Shown here: piece after piece, positions 18,184 through 25,660 of the stretch
How the letters are laid out: each line of letters begins with the position of its first letter
How positions within the stretch are numbered: position 1 is the stretch's first letter
From: Aureimonas ureilytica DSM 18598 = NBRC 106430
GTDB lineage: Bacteria; Pseudomonadota; Alphaproteobacteria; Rhizobiales; Rhizobiaceae
Assembly (NCBI RefSeq): GCF_000382705.1
Contig: NZ_ARQE01000009.1
Coordinates: 124,001-188,000, forward strand
Direction: 5' to 3'
DNA: 64,000 nt
Notes under the pieces: model-generated
The model's input: only the letters and a program-made list of their open reading frames with translations
Told to the model about the DNA's origin: nothing
The model's database searches: none
Translations under genes and position numbers: made by a program

Positions 18184-18903
18184 TCAATCGACGTTCAGCC
18201 GGTAGCCGATGCCGCGCACCGTCTGGAGCCAGAGCGGGTTGGCGGGGTCGCTCTCGATCTTGCGGCGCAGGCGGTTGATCTGCACGTCCACCGTGCGCTC
18301 GCCGACATCGGCCTCGCCGCCGAGAAGGTCCTGGCGATGGATCGTGTCGCCCGCCTTCTGCGCGAACTGGACCATGATGTCCTGCTCGCGTTCGGTCAGG
18401 CGAATGATCTCGGTTCCGCGCTTCAACTCCCGCCGCGACAGGGAGAAGGTGAAGGGTCCGAAGCGCACATGCTCGACCTTCTGGATGGGCGAGACATTGC
18501 CGCGCTTCAGGATGTTGTTGACCCGCAGCAGAAGCTCGCGCGGGTCGAAGGGCTTGGCGAGATAATCCTCCGCGCCCGCTTCCAGCCCCAGAATGCGGTC
18601 GTCGGTTTCCGAGCGCGCCGTCAGCATCAGGATCGGGATGTCGCGAATGGCCGAAAGCGAGCGGGTGAGGTCGAGGCCTGTCTCGCCGGGCATCATCACG
18701 TCGACGATCATCAGGTCGAAGTCGAGGCCGACGAGAATGCGCCGCGCCTCGGCCGCGTCCGCCGCCACGGAAACGCGAAAGCCGCGCTCCGAGAGAAAGC
18801 GCGACAGGAGGCTGCGGATGCGGCGGTCGTCGTCCACCACGAGAAGATGCGGCGCGTCGTCGTCCAGCGCCTCGGGGCGCGCCACGCTTTCGGACAAAGT
18901 CAC
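18184..18903 (-). CDS. petR: OmpR-type response regulator, PetR-like
   Basis: The product is 239 residues from GTG 18903, with GGAGA upstream. The receiver domain has the acidic pair in VVDDDRRIRSLL, the phospho-acceptor Asp in MIVDVMMPGETGLDLT, and Lys in YLAKPFDPRELLLRV. The C-terminal winged helix includes VGERTVDVQINRLRRKIE and LQTVRGIGYRLN. Gene order MarR-RR-HK beside a branched-chain aminotransferase matches rhizobial petP-petR loci. In Rhodobacter capsulatus, petPR adjoins the bc1 operon; here that operon is about 16 kb away. The symbol rests on context and similarity from memory. Confidence 0.85.
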   Translation of the reverse strand: MTLSESVARPEALDDDAPHLLVVDDDRRIRSLLSRFLSERGFRVSVAADAAEARRILVGLDFDLMIVDVMMPGETGLDLTRSLSAIRDIPILMLTARSETDDRILGLEAGAEDYLAKPFDPRELLLRVNNILKRGNVSPIQKVEHVRFGPFTFSLSRRELKRGTEIIRLTEREQDIMVQFAQKAGDTIHRQDLLGGEADVGERTVDVQINRLRRKIESDPANPLWLQTVRGIGYRLNVD

Positions 18904-18907
18904 AGCC

Positions 18908-19444
18908 TCACGTCTCCTTTCCGATGCCCTGCCGGGTGAACCAGTCGCGCGTCGCCTTGCGGTCTATCCCCATTTCCAGAAGGAAATCGTTCACGAGGGC
19001 CGGATCGTCCAGTGCGGCGGCGCGGAAGGCGGCGTCGATGCGGCGGACCTGCGCCCGCGACAGTTCCAGCGTCAGAGTGCGGCCTTTTTCCGTCGGGTAG
19101 AGGCGGCGCTGCCGGCGATCGTCGCTGCCCTGCACCTGCACCACGAAATCCTCGTCGATCAACTGCCGCAGGACGCGCGAGAGCGATTGCTTGGTGATCT
19201 GGAGCAGCTCCAGGAGATCGGCCACCGTCATGCCGGGCGCGCGGTTGACGAAATGCAGGATGCGATGGTGCGCCCGCCCGAACCCGTAGCGCGTCAGGAT
19301 CGAATCGGCATCGGCCGTGAACTCGCGATAAGCGAAGAAGAACAGCTCGATCAGGCGGAAGTCGAGCTCGCCCCTTGTCGGCAGGGGGTCTTCCACGATG
19401 CGGGGGCCGGGCGGCCGGGCGGTCTCGGGCAATGCGGCGTCCAT
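18908..19444 (-). CDS. petP: MarR-family regulator, PetP-like
   Basis: The product is 178 residues. I take ATG 19444; a TTG lies immediately before it. The winged HTH is formed by HHRILHFVNRAPGMTVADLLELLQITKQSLSRVLRQL, with the wing in VQGSDDRRQRRLYPTEKGR. The gene is 4 bp from petR on the same strand. A 7-bp inverted repeat (19457-19476) lies 12 bp upstream of the start, where an autoregulatory operator would sit. Confidence 0.85.
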   Translation of the reverse strand: MDAALPETARPPGPRIVEDPLPTRGELDFRLIELFFFAYREFTADADSILTRYGFGRAHHRILHFVNRAPGMTVADLLELLQITKQSLSRVLRQLIDEDFVVQVQGSDDRRQRRLYPTEKGRTLTLELSRAQVRRIDAAFRAAALDDPALVNDFLLEMGIDRKATRDWFTRQGIGKET

Positions 19445-19456
19445 CAAGAAAGGTCA

Positions 19457-19476
19457 GCAATATTGACGTATATTGC
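19457..19476. promoter_or_regulatory. Candidate MarR operator between petP-like gene and ilvE
   Basis: A perfect inverted repeat GCAATAT-TGACGT-ATATTGC, A/T-rich in GC-rich surroundings, lies just upstream of the MarR gene and in front of the divergent ilvE. The geometry suits a MarR dimer. Assignment is inference. Confidence 0.6.
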
Positions 19477-19712
19477 TTCCATTGTTACACCCTTGCGCAT
19501 CGGTTGGAACAGCCCGCCCGCCGGCAGGCTCGTCGCGATCGAGTGAACTCGTGCGGCCCGCCGCGTTTCCGCCCATCGATCCCGCCTTGCCGGCGCTTTC
19601 GCTTGAAGCGGGCGCCCCGGCATGGCTGAGTGACCGGGGAGGGACGCGCGCCGGGAGGGCGTCGCGGACGAACGATCAGGAAAGGCCGCCCGCCAAGGGC
19701 GCGACAATCATC

Positions 19713-20603
19713 ATGAGCACCGTGGCATTCGATCAGCTCGACGGCGAGATCTGGTACAATGGCGAGTTCGTGCCCTGGCGCGACGCCAAGGTTCATGTCC
19801 TCACCCATGGCCTGCACTATGCGAGCGCCGTGTTCGAGGGCGAGCGCGCCTATGGCGGCGAGATCTTCAAGTTGCGCGAGCACACCGAGCGCTTGATCGA
19901 GTCCGGCCGCGTTCTCGGCTTCACCGTGCCCTATTCGGCCGAGGAGATCGACGCGGCCTGCACCGAGCTCCTGCGCCGTCAGGGATTCCAGGATGCCTAT
20001 GTGCGCCCGATCGCCTGGCGCGGCTCCGAGTCCATGGGCGTTTCCGCTCAGAAGAACCGCATCAACGTCGCGGTCGCGATCTGGCAGTGGCCGAGCTATT
20101 TCGACCCCGAGCAGCGCATGAAGGGCATCCGGCTCGACATTGCCGAATATTGCCGCCCCGACCCGCGCACGGCGCCCTCGCGCGCCAAGGCGGCGGGCCT
20201 CTACATGATCTGCACCCTTTCGAAACACGCCGCCGAGGCCAAGGGCTATGCCGACGCCCTGATGCTCGACTGGCGCGGTCTCGTCGCCGAGGCGACGGGC
20301 GCCAACGTCTTCTTCGTCAAGGACGGCGCGATCCACACGCCGACGCCGGACTGCTTCCTCGACGGCATCACGCGCCGCACGGTGATCGATCTGGCCCGTC
20401 GTCGCGGGATCGAGGTCGTGGTGCGGGCCATCCAGCCCGAAGAGATGGAAGGCTTCACGGAATGCTTCCTCTGCGGCACCGCCGCCGAGGTGACGCCGGT
20501 GGCCGAGATCGGCCCCTACCGCTTCCAGCCGGGCGAGATCACGCGCCAGCTGGTGGAGGACTACATGAACGAGGTTCAGCCCAAGCGTCTCGCGGCGGAA
20601 TAG
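19713..20603 (+). CDS. ilvE: Branched-chain amino acid aminotransferase
   Basis: The product is 296 residues of fold-type IV PLP aminotransferases. It catalyses the last step of Leu, Ile and Val synthesis. Start ATG 19713 gives MSTVAFDQLDGEIWYNGEFV. Visible motifs are VHVLTHGLHYASAVFEGERAYGG, the Schiff-base Lys in SRAKAAGLYMICTLSK, EATGANVFFVKDG, and ECFLCGTAAEVTPVAEIG. An untranslated stretch of about 240 bases separates it from the MarR operator. It ends at a strong terminator. Confidence 0.94.
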   Translation: MSTVAFDQLDGEIWYNGEFVPWRDAKVHVLTHGLHYASAVFEGERAYGGEIFKLREHTERLIESGRVLGFTVPYSAEEIDAACTELLRRQGFQDAYVRPIAWRGSESMGVSAQKNRINVAVAIWQWPSYFDPEQRMKGIRLDIAEYCRPDPRTAPSRAKAAGLYMICTLSKHAAEAKGYADALMLDWRGLVAEATGANVFFVKDGAIHTPTPDCFLDGITRRTVIDLARRRGIEVVVRAIQPEEMEGFTECFLCGTAAEVTPVAEIGPYRFQPGEITRQLVEDYMNEVQPKRLAAE

Positions 20604-20625
20604 GCGCCTCGCTCGGGATCATCGG

Positions 20626-20653
20626 AAAGCCGGCCCTTCGAGGCCGGCTTTTT
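20626..20653 (+). terminator. Rho-independent terminator after ilvE
   Basis: A 10-bp stem (AAAGCCGGCC/GGCCGGCTTT) with a 6-nt loop runs into five Ts. Confidence 0.9.
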
Positions 20654-20731
20654 CATGCGCGCACCCCGTTTGGAGCCGCGCCGCGCCCTATGATAGGTGC
20701 TCGCCGAACGCCGTGACGAGAAGGAAAGACC

Positions 20732-21373
20732 ATGAGCCGACTGTCCCTTGAGATCGTTCCCGTCACGCCCTTCCGGCAGAACTGCTGCATCCTGTTCGAC
20801 GCGGACGAGAAGCGCGGCGTGGTGGTCGATCCCGGCGGTGACGTTCCGCATATTCTGGAGGCCGTCGACCGGCTCGGCGTGACGCTGGAGGCGATCTGGC
20901 TGACGCATGGCCATATCGACCATGCCGGCGGCGCCATGGACCTGAAGGACGCGACCGGCGTCGAAATCGTCGGCCCGCACCGCGCCGACCAGCCGCTTCT
21001 TTCGCGGCTGGAGGATCAGGCGCGCATGTTCGGCCTTGCGGGCGGCGTGCGCAATGCCGTGCCCGACCGCTGGCTGGAGGAGGGCGACGCGCTGACCATC
21101 GGCACGCATCGGTTCGAGGTGCTGCACACGCCCGGCCATTCGCCGGGCCATGTCGTCTTCTTCGAGCGCACGGCCCGCTTTCTCCATGCCGGCGATGTGC
21201 TCTTCGCGGGATCGATAGGCCGCACGGACCTGCCGGGCGGCGACCACGAGACGCTGCTGCGCTCGATCCGCGAAAAGGTCCTGCCGCTCGGCGACGATGT
21301 CGGCTTCCTGTGTGGGCATGGTCCGGGCAGCCGCCTCGGCGACGAGCGACGCAGCAACCCGTTCCTCATCTGA
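20732..21373 (+). CDS. MBL-fold metallo-hydrolase (glyoxalase II-like)
   Basis: The product is 213 residues. The dinuclear metal motif is THGHIDHAGG (HxHxDH); the second His is in HTPGHSPGHVVF and a bridging Asp in FLHAGDVLFAGSIGRTDLPGG, with the last His in LCGHGPGS. This GRxDLPGGD form is typical of YcbL-like single-domain hydrolases that act on S-lactoylglutathione or other thioesters. The exact substrate is unclear. AAGGAAAG precedes the start. Confidence 0.9.
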   Translation: MSRLSLEIVPVTPFRQNCCILFDADEKRGVVVDPGGDVPHILEAVDRLGVTLEAIWLTHGHIDHAGGAMDLKDATGVEIVGPHRADQPLLSRLEDQARMFGLAGGVRNAVPDRWLEEGDALTIGTHRFEVLHTPGHSPGHVVFFERTARFLHAGDVLFAGSIGRTDLPGGDHETLLRSIREKVLPLGDDVGFLCGHGPGSRLGDERRSNPFLI

Positions 21374-21404
21374 CGTTCCGGTCCGTTTCGAAACGGAACG
21401 GGCC

Positions 21405-22205
21405 TCAACGCGCCGCGTCGCCCGTGCAGAAGCGGCGGCGGCCCGCTTCGTCCGTATAGGTGCCGAGCGAGGCGTCGAAATTGGGGTAGCGCGCCACGCA
21501 GGCGCGCAGCCATTCGTCGGTCCAGGGTTCGAAGCCGGCGGCCGGTTCCGAGGCGGGGGCCGCCTGCGGGGCGGGCGTGGGCGAAGGCGCCGGTGCGCTC
21601 GCGATCTGCGGCTCGCGCGGCGCGGGTTTTGGAGCCGGCACGCGCGCGACGTTCGGCAGGCTCGGCGGCGTCGGCGCCCGATTGGTCTCGAGATCGATCG
21701 GCTCGTCCGGGTCGGGATACACGGTCACCGCCTGTTCGGCCGGGCTGAGCTTCGCGAAGGCGACGGAGTTCTTGGCCGGCGGCAGGTCCACGTCGTCCTT
21801 CACGTCCGCGCGCGCGCGCCGGAAGTCCGGGCTGACGCGGATGATCTTGGTCGTGCCCGAATACACGATGTCCAGACCGTTCGGGCCGTAGGGGCGCCGG
21901 TCGAGCCGCACGTTTTCCACGTCGATGATCTTTGGGCCGGCCGCGCCGGGCATCACGGAATAGCTGGACGCGCGCGGGTTCGTGTCCGAGGCGCGGTTGA
22001 TCTGGATAACGGACACGCTGCCACCGAGCGCCGAGGTGCCGTACGGCGCGCCTTCGGAGCCCGGCCAAAGCGGAACGAAGCGCGACACGGAATGCCCGAT
22101 CGGCTGGTACCGGTTTCCCTCACCATAATAGCGTCCACCGGCTTCGGCCGCGCCACAAGCGGCGGCGCAGACCGCCAGGGAAAGCATCAAACGTCTGCTA
22201 CGCAT
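21405..22205 (-). CDS. Secreted protein with BA14K-like C-terminus
   Basis: The product is about 266 residues from ATG 22205; ATG 22220 would add five. A signal peptide (RRLMLSLAVCAAACGAAEAG) is followed by a Tyr/Gly-rich segment, a beta-rich middle (KIIDVENVRLDRRPYGPNGLDIVYSGTTKIIRV) and a Pro/Ala-rich linker. The C-terminal motif, WLRACVARYPNFD then LGTYTDEAGRRRFC, matches the plan of BA14K proteins of Hyphomicrobiales. The BA14K family is linked to lectin-like or immunoreactive cell-surface proteins in Brucella. A 19-bp palindrome that contains a CtrA-type site overlaps its upstream edge. Confidence 0.75.
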   Translation of the reverse strand: MRSRRLMLSLAVCAAACGAAEAGGRYYGEGNRYQPIGHSVSRFVPLWPGSEGAPYGTSALGGSVSVIQINRASDTNPRASSYSVMPGAAGPKIIDVENVRLDRRPYGPNGLDIVYSGTTKIIRVSPDFRRARADVKDDVDLPPAKNSVAFAKLSPAEQAVTVYPDPDEPIDLETNRAPTPPSLPNVARVPAPKPAPREPQIASAPAPSPTPAPQAAPASEPAAGFEPWTDEWLRACVARYPNFDASLGTYTDEAGRRRFCTGDAAR

Positions 22206-22217
22206 CTCGACTGCTCG

Positions 22218-22236
22218 CATTAACGATTCGTTAATG
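22218..22236. promoter_or_regulatory. Palindromic CtrA-type site with embedded GANTC
   Basis: TTAA-N7-TTAA (22220-22234), the full CtrA consensus, lies inside the 19-bp palindrome CATTAACGA-T-TCGTTAATG and contains GATTC (22225-22229), a CcrM methylation site. It borders the start of the BA14K-like gene. Function is inferred from the Caulobacter and rhizobial CtrA consensus. Confidence 0.55.
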
Positions 22237-22474
22237 AGTTTACAGCAAGGCGCATGCCAGAAAAGTCGTTCCGATTTGGAACAGGCAGTCCGTCGGGAGC
22301 GTCCCCGGTTTCCTCGGGAGACGGCCGGTAACCGGCGAGCCTGTATGAGATCGCGAAGCGATCCCTGGATGGCGTGCGGGCGAGCTTATCCGCTGGCGAG
22401 GTCAAAAACGCCGAGCCATCCGGGTCGAAAGCGCGACGAGAGAGCCGCTTTCGCCGGCAACATCGGATCGCCGA
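22237..22474. other. Intergenic region between BA14K-like and cold-shock genes
   Basis: Together with the flanking terminator and palindrome this gap spans more than 300 bases. I see no coding sequence. It has a small inverted repeat GTTCC-GATTT-GGAAC (22268-22282) and the palindrome GCCGGTAACCGGC near 22323. Confidence 0.4.
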
Positions 22475-22510
22475 AAGCAAACAGCCCGCCTGACGGGGTC
22501 AAGCGGGCTG
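22475..22510 (-). terminator. Terminator of the cold-shock gene
   Basis: On the minus strand, CAGCCCGC (22510-22503) pairs with GCGGGCTG (22489-22482) and is followed by TTTGCTTTC. It lies 44 bp after the cold-shock stop. Confidence 0.7.
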
Positions 22511-22553
22511 CGGAAGAGTGGATCGCTCGCGAGGAACGAGGATCGAAAAGGTC

Positions 22554-22766
22554 TCAGGCCATTTCGAGGTTGACGGCCTTCGGGCCCTTGCCGCGCTTGT
22601 CCGGCTCGGTGTCGTAGGAGACCTTCTGGTTCTCAACGAGACCCGGCAGACCGGACGCCTGCACGGCCGAGATGTGGACGAAGATGTCCGCGCCGCCATT
22701 GTCCGGCTTGATGAAACCGAAACCCTTTTCGGTGTTGAAAAACTTGACAGTACCCGTCTGCGACAT
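22554..22766 (-). CDS. cspA: Cold-shock protein (CspA family)
   Basis: The product is 70 residues. A single cold-shock OB-fold with RNP1 KGFGFIKPDNG and RNP2 DIFVHISAVQ binds single-stranded RNA and DNA. Start ATG 22766 has GGAAAAAGG upstream. The long untranslated stretch before it fits the structured leaders of csp mRNAs. Several paralogues are usual in this order, so the symbol is generic. Confidence 0.93.
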   Translation of the reverse strand: MSQTGTVKFFNTEKGFGFIKPDNGGADIFVHISAVQASGLPGLVENQKVSYDTEPDKRGKGPKAVNLEMA

Positions 22767-23284
22767 GATCGAACCTTTTTCCTTTAGTCTATTCAGGTTT
22801 CCCTGAAGGGCAGTATGCAGGCAAGTCTTGATGCGAGGAAAAGGAAGCGATACATCGCGACCCGCTTTCGCGGACCACCCGGAGGATGCGCCTCCGATAC
22901 GCAATTCGTCCATCACCCGAGTTCGCGAATTTGCCCGAACATCAAACTTGTGAAGCGAGATTTTAGACTTTGCAAGCAAAAGTTTTTTGTCAGGTCTTCC
23001 CTTTGCTCTCGCGTCACCCATAGGGAAAGTGGACCGAATGGTCGAAAGCGTTCGCTCCTGCGGGAGCTGGTGCGGAAACTCTCCTCTTTTCAGTGCGGTC
23101 CACCGTTTCGTTCAAGTAACCTCACGACGCGGAAAAACTGGGACGACCGGGTTTTCGGGAAAGCTCGGCCCGAAGTGCCGCGTCTGTGATCCGACGTGAA
23201 GTGATATGGGGAACTTATCGATATCCGGGCTCTTCTTCTCCTGACTGTTCGCAAGACGAACCCAACAGAATTGGATGTCCGATC
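22767..23284. other. Divergent region with cold-shock mRNA leader
   Basis: These 518 bases separate the cold-shock gene and the rightward secreted-protein gene. No conserved frame is evident. It is relatively A/T-rich around 22930-22990, where the cold-shock promoter probably lies (TAAAAT on the minus strand near 22960). That would give a leader of roughly 190 nt containing a CGGAGG-ATGCG-CCTCCG hairpin (22880-22896), a feature that could hide or expose sequence with temperature. Confidence 0.4.
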
Positions 23285-23644
23285 ATGAAGACCCTTCTTG
23301 CCGCAACCGCCTTCATCTCCTTGGCGGCCTTCCCCGCTCTCGCTCAGTCCACCGATGGCGGCTCGACCTCGGGTGCGCAGGTTATCCCGCCCGTCACGGG
23401 AACGTCGCCCGACCAGATGGGCAATGCGGCGACGACCGGTGACACACGCGCCGCGCCCTCGACCGGCATGTCGACGGGCACGATGGCGCCCGCCGGCGAG
23501 GACCGCACCAGCACCGGCTCGATCACGCAGACGCCGACGGATGGCACCAGCGTCCAGACCGACGGCATGGACCCGAACGCCGCCGCGGCGGCCGAGGAGA
23601 ACACGCCGTCGAACGGCCTCGTGCCCGGTCAGAGTTCCAACTGA
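23285..23644 (+). CDS. Small secreted protein with C-terminal TPSNGLVPGQ motif
   Basis: The product is 119 residues. ATG 23285 opens a clear Sec signal (MKTLLAATAFISLAAFPALAQ). The mature part is Thr/Ser/Gly/Ala-rich and disordered-looking, without Cys. It ends ENTPSNGLVPGQSSN, almost the same tail as the protein encoded at 24267-24578. I do not recognise a domain. It has its own strong terminator. Confidence 0.7.
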   Translation: MKTLLAATAFISLAAFPALAQSTDGGSTSGAQVIPPVTGTSPDQMGNAATTGDTRAAPSTGMSTGTMAPAGEDRTSTGSITQTPTDGTSVQTDGMDPNAAAAAEENTPSNGLVPGQSSN

Positions 23645-23665
23645 CCACCCGCGACTGTGGCAACC

Positions 23666-23691
23666 GGCCGCCCCTCGTGGGCGGCCTTTTT
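23666..23691 (+). terminator. Rho-independent terminator
   Basis: GGCCGCCC/GGGCGGCC (8 bp), loop CTCGT, then five Ts; 21 bp after the preceding stop. Confidence 0.9.
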
Positions 23692-23772
23692 CTTGTCCGC
23701 GATCGAATGGGGGTCGGAACGCCGACGCGGCCCTTTCGTTGGACATCAAAGCTCTTCGAGAGGTACCATCCC

Positions 23773-24138
23773 ATGCTTCGCACGGTTTCCACCATCTTCG
23801 CCGGCCTGATGGTCGCAACGGCCGCCGCGCCCGCCATGGCGCAGGATTCCGCGCCCATTCCGCGCGGCGGCCGCGTCGTCCAGGTCGAGCCGACGCGCTC
23901 GATCGAAACCAACGCGACGGGTCTTCCGGGCGTCGGGCTGGATACGAGCACATCCAATCGCGCCGATACGCCCCGTGGCCCCGGCGGCCTTTCCAACGGG
24001 ATCGGCGCTTACGGCGTCATGGCGCCCGATGCCTCGGGCGCGGCGGGCAACGCGCAGACGCGTATTCCCGGCGCGATCCCCGACACCAATGGCGGGATCG
24101 GCATTCCGATCGGCTCGCCGGGTGCGCCGGTCCGCTGA
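23773..24138 (+). CDS. Small secreted Gly/Pro-rich protein
   Basis: The product is 121 residues. It has a signal peptide (MLRTVSTIFAGLMVATAAAPAMAQ) and a low-complexity mature part rich in Gly, Pro, Thr and Ala, with IPGAIPDTNGGIGIPIGSPG near the end. There are no Cys residues and no known domain. It lies between two proteins that share the TPSNGxVPGQ tail, but this one lacks it. Function unknown. Confidence 0.65.
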   Translation: MLRTVSTIFAGLMVATAAAPAMAQDSAPIPRGGRVVQVEPTRSIETNATGLPGVGLDTSTSNRADTPRGPGGLSNGIGAYGVMAPDASGAAGNAQTRIPGAIPDTNGGIGIPIGSPGAPVR

Positions 24139-24266
24139 TGTCCGGACCGCCTCTTTCCAGACGGCTGGCTGCGCGTGCAGCCCCGTTTGGGGTGGAGGCA
24201 TGATCCAAAGCCCAGGACCTTCCCCGCGTGTCGGAAGGTGCTGTGTGGTGATAAGGAGTTGGAGCG

Positions 24267-24578
24267 ATGAAAAGAATTCGGTTCTGGGTCGCTGGCTTGG
24301 GCCTGTTCGGCGCCCTCATGGCGGTCGATCAGGCCGCCGCCTTCGACAACGAGACGCTGATCCTGTCGCCGCGCGAGCGCGAGCAGGTGGTTGGGCATTA
24401 CGTTCGGCCGGATGGGCGCACCGTGCCGCTGGTCGAGAACAACGGCATCCCGTTCCTGTTCGGGGCGGGGGACGTTCGCGGTAAACCGTCGAGTTCGCCG
24501 ACCGTCAACGGCCGACAGACGACGGTGGAAGCGTCGACACCCTCCAACGGCATCGTGCCGGGGCAGGAGCCGGATTGA
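24267..24578 (+). CDS. Small secreted protein with C-terminal TPSNGIVPGQ motif
   Basis: The product is 103 residues, with AAGGAG well placed before ATG 24267. A signal peptide (MKRIRFWVAGLGLFGALMAVDQAAA) precedes a short ordered-looking part (LSPREREQVVGHYVRPDGRTVPLVENNGIPFLFG). A polar linker leads to the tail EASTPSNGIVPGQEPD, matching the tail of the protein at 23285-23644. Function unknown; the repeated tail suggests a shared partner or sorting step. Confidence 0.7.
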   Translation: MKRIRFWVAGLGLFGALMAVDQAAAFDNETLILSPREREQVVGHYVRPDGRTVPLVENNGIPFLFGAGDVRGKPSSSPTVNGRQTTVEASTPSNGIVPGQEPD

Positions 24579-24708
24579 TAGCTGGTCGAATTTTGCGCAG
24601 ATCGCGAAAAATTTGGCCTCGCATTGTTGGAAACCGGACCGTGGATGGTTTCTTTTGAGGCGGTCGCGATGTCAAAAGCATCGCACCGCATTTTTGAAAT
24701 CGAACGCA

Positions 24709-25560
24709 ATGGATCGTCTCATGCAAGTGCCGCCCCGCTCGTCCGAGCCCAACCGCCGCGCCGTTCTCGGTCTTCTCGCCGCGACCGCCGCGATGCTGAC
24801 CCTTGGCGTCGGTTTCACTGGCGGGCGCGCCATGGCGGCCGAAAGCGTGAAGGTCGGCATCATGGCCGGCGAAGACGAGGAAATCTGGAAGGTCGTGGCG
24901 GCCGAAGCGGCCAAGAACGGTCTGACGGTCGAGCCGGTCGTGTTCTCCGATTATGTCCAGCCCAACGAGGCGCTGGTGAATGACGAGATCCAGGCGAACG
25001 CCTTCCAGCATCAGCCCTATCTCGACGCGCAGATCCAGCAGCATGGCTACAAGATCGTGCCGGTCGGCTACACGCTGGTTCAGCCGATCGGCCTTTATTC
25101 GCGCAAGCACAAGAACACCGCCGAAATCCCTGAGGGCGCCGCGATCGGCATCCCGAACGATCCGTCCAATGCCGGCCGCGCGCTCAACCTTCTGCAGGCC
25201 CAAGGGCTGATCAAGCTGCGCGAGGGCGCCGGCATTCTGGCGACCGCGATCGACGTCGAGAGCAATCCGAAGAACATTCAGATCCGCGAACTCGATGCCG
25301 GCATTGTCGGCCGTTCGATCGACGATCTCGATGCCGGCGTCGTCAACACCGATTGGGCGCTGAAGAGCGGCATCGACCCCGATAAGGAGCGCATCGCGCA
25401 GGAGCCGCTCGAAAACAATCCCTACCGCAATTTCATCGCGGTCCGCGAAGACGAGAAGGATGCCCCTTGGGTGAAGACGCTCGTCGCCGCCTACCAGACC
25501 GACGCGGTGAAGGATGCCCTCGCCAAGTGGTATAAGGGAACCACGCTTCCCGCCTGGTAA
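24709..25560 (+). CDS. metQ: Methionine ABC transporter substrate-binding protein
   Basis: The product is 283 residues of the NlpA/MetQ family. The N-terminus has twin Arg followed by a hydrophobic run (NRRAVLGLLAATAAMLTLGVG), suggesting Tat or Sec export with cleavage near AMA; there is no lipobox Cys, unlike E. coli MetQ. Family motifs are VKVGIMAGEDEEIWKVV, FQHQPYLDAQIQQHGYK, and IPNDPSNAGRALNLLQ. ATG 24721 is an alternative start. It captures methionine for MetNI; the order Q-N-I and a strong hairpin after metQ are unusual. Confidence 0.93.
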   Translation: MDRLMQVPPRSSEPNRRAVLGLLAATAAMLTLGVGFTGGRAMAAESVKVGIMAGEDEEIWKVVAAEAAKNGLTVEPVVFSDYVQPNEALVNDEIQANAFQHQPYLDAQIQQHGYKIVPVGYTLVQPIGLYSRKHKNTAEIPEGAAIGIPNDPSNAGRALNLLQAQGLIKLREGAGILATAIDVESNPKNIQIRELDAGIVGRSIDDLDAGVVNTDWALKSGIDPDKERIAQEPLENNPYRNFIAVREDEKDAPWVKTLVAAYQTDAVKDALAKWYKGTTLPAW

Positions 25561-25591
25561 GCTTTTCTTTTCCTTACGTTCCGTTTCCGAA

Positions 25592-25637
25592 CGGGCGGCA
25601 AGCGCTTTTATGGCGCTTGCCGCCCGCTTCTCGTTTT
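25592..25637 (+). terminator. Strong hairpin between metQ and metN
   Basis: A perfect 14-bp stem (CGGGCGGCAAGCGC/GCGCTTGCCGCCCG) with a 7-nt loop is followed by CTTCTCGTTTT. The weak T-tract suggests a partial terminator or an mRNA 3'-protecting structure that would favour metQ over metNI. Confidence 0.7.
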
Positions 25638-25660
25638 GAAAGTCGATCTCCACAACCGTC

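Noticed and set aside
24579-24708. SAM-type riboswitch upstream of metQ
   Set aside because: Only a small GCGATG/CATCGC hairpin (24666-24684) is present; no conserved SAM-I or SAM-II core can be recognised.
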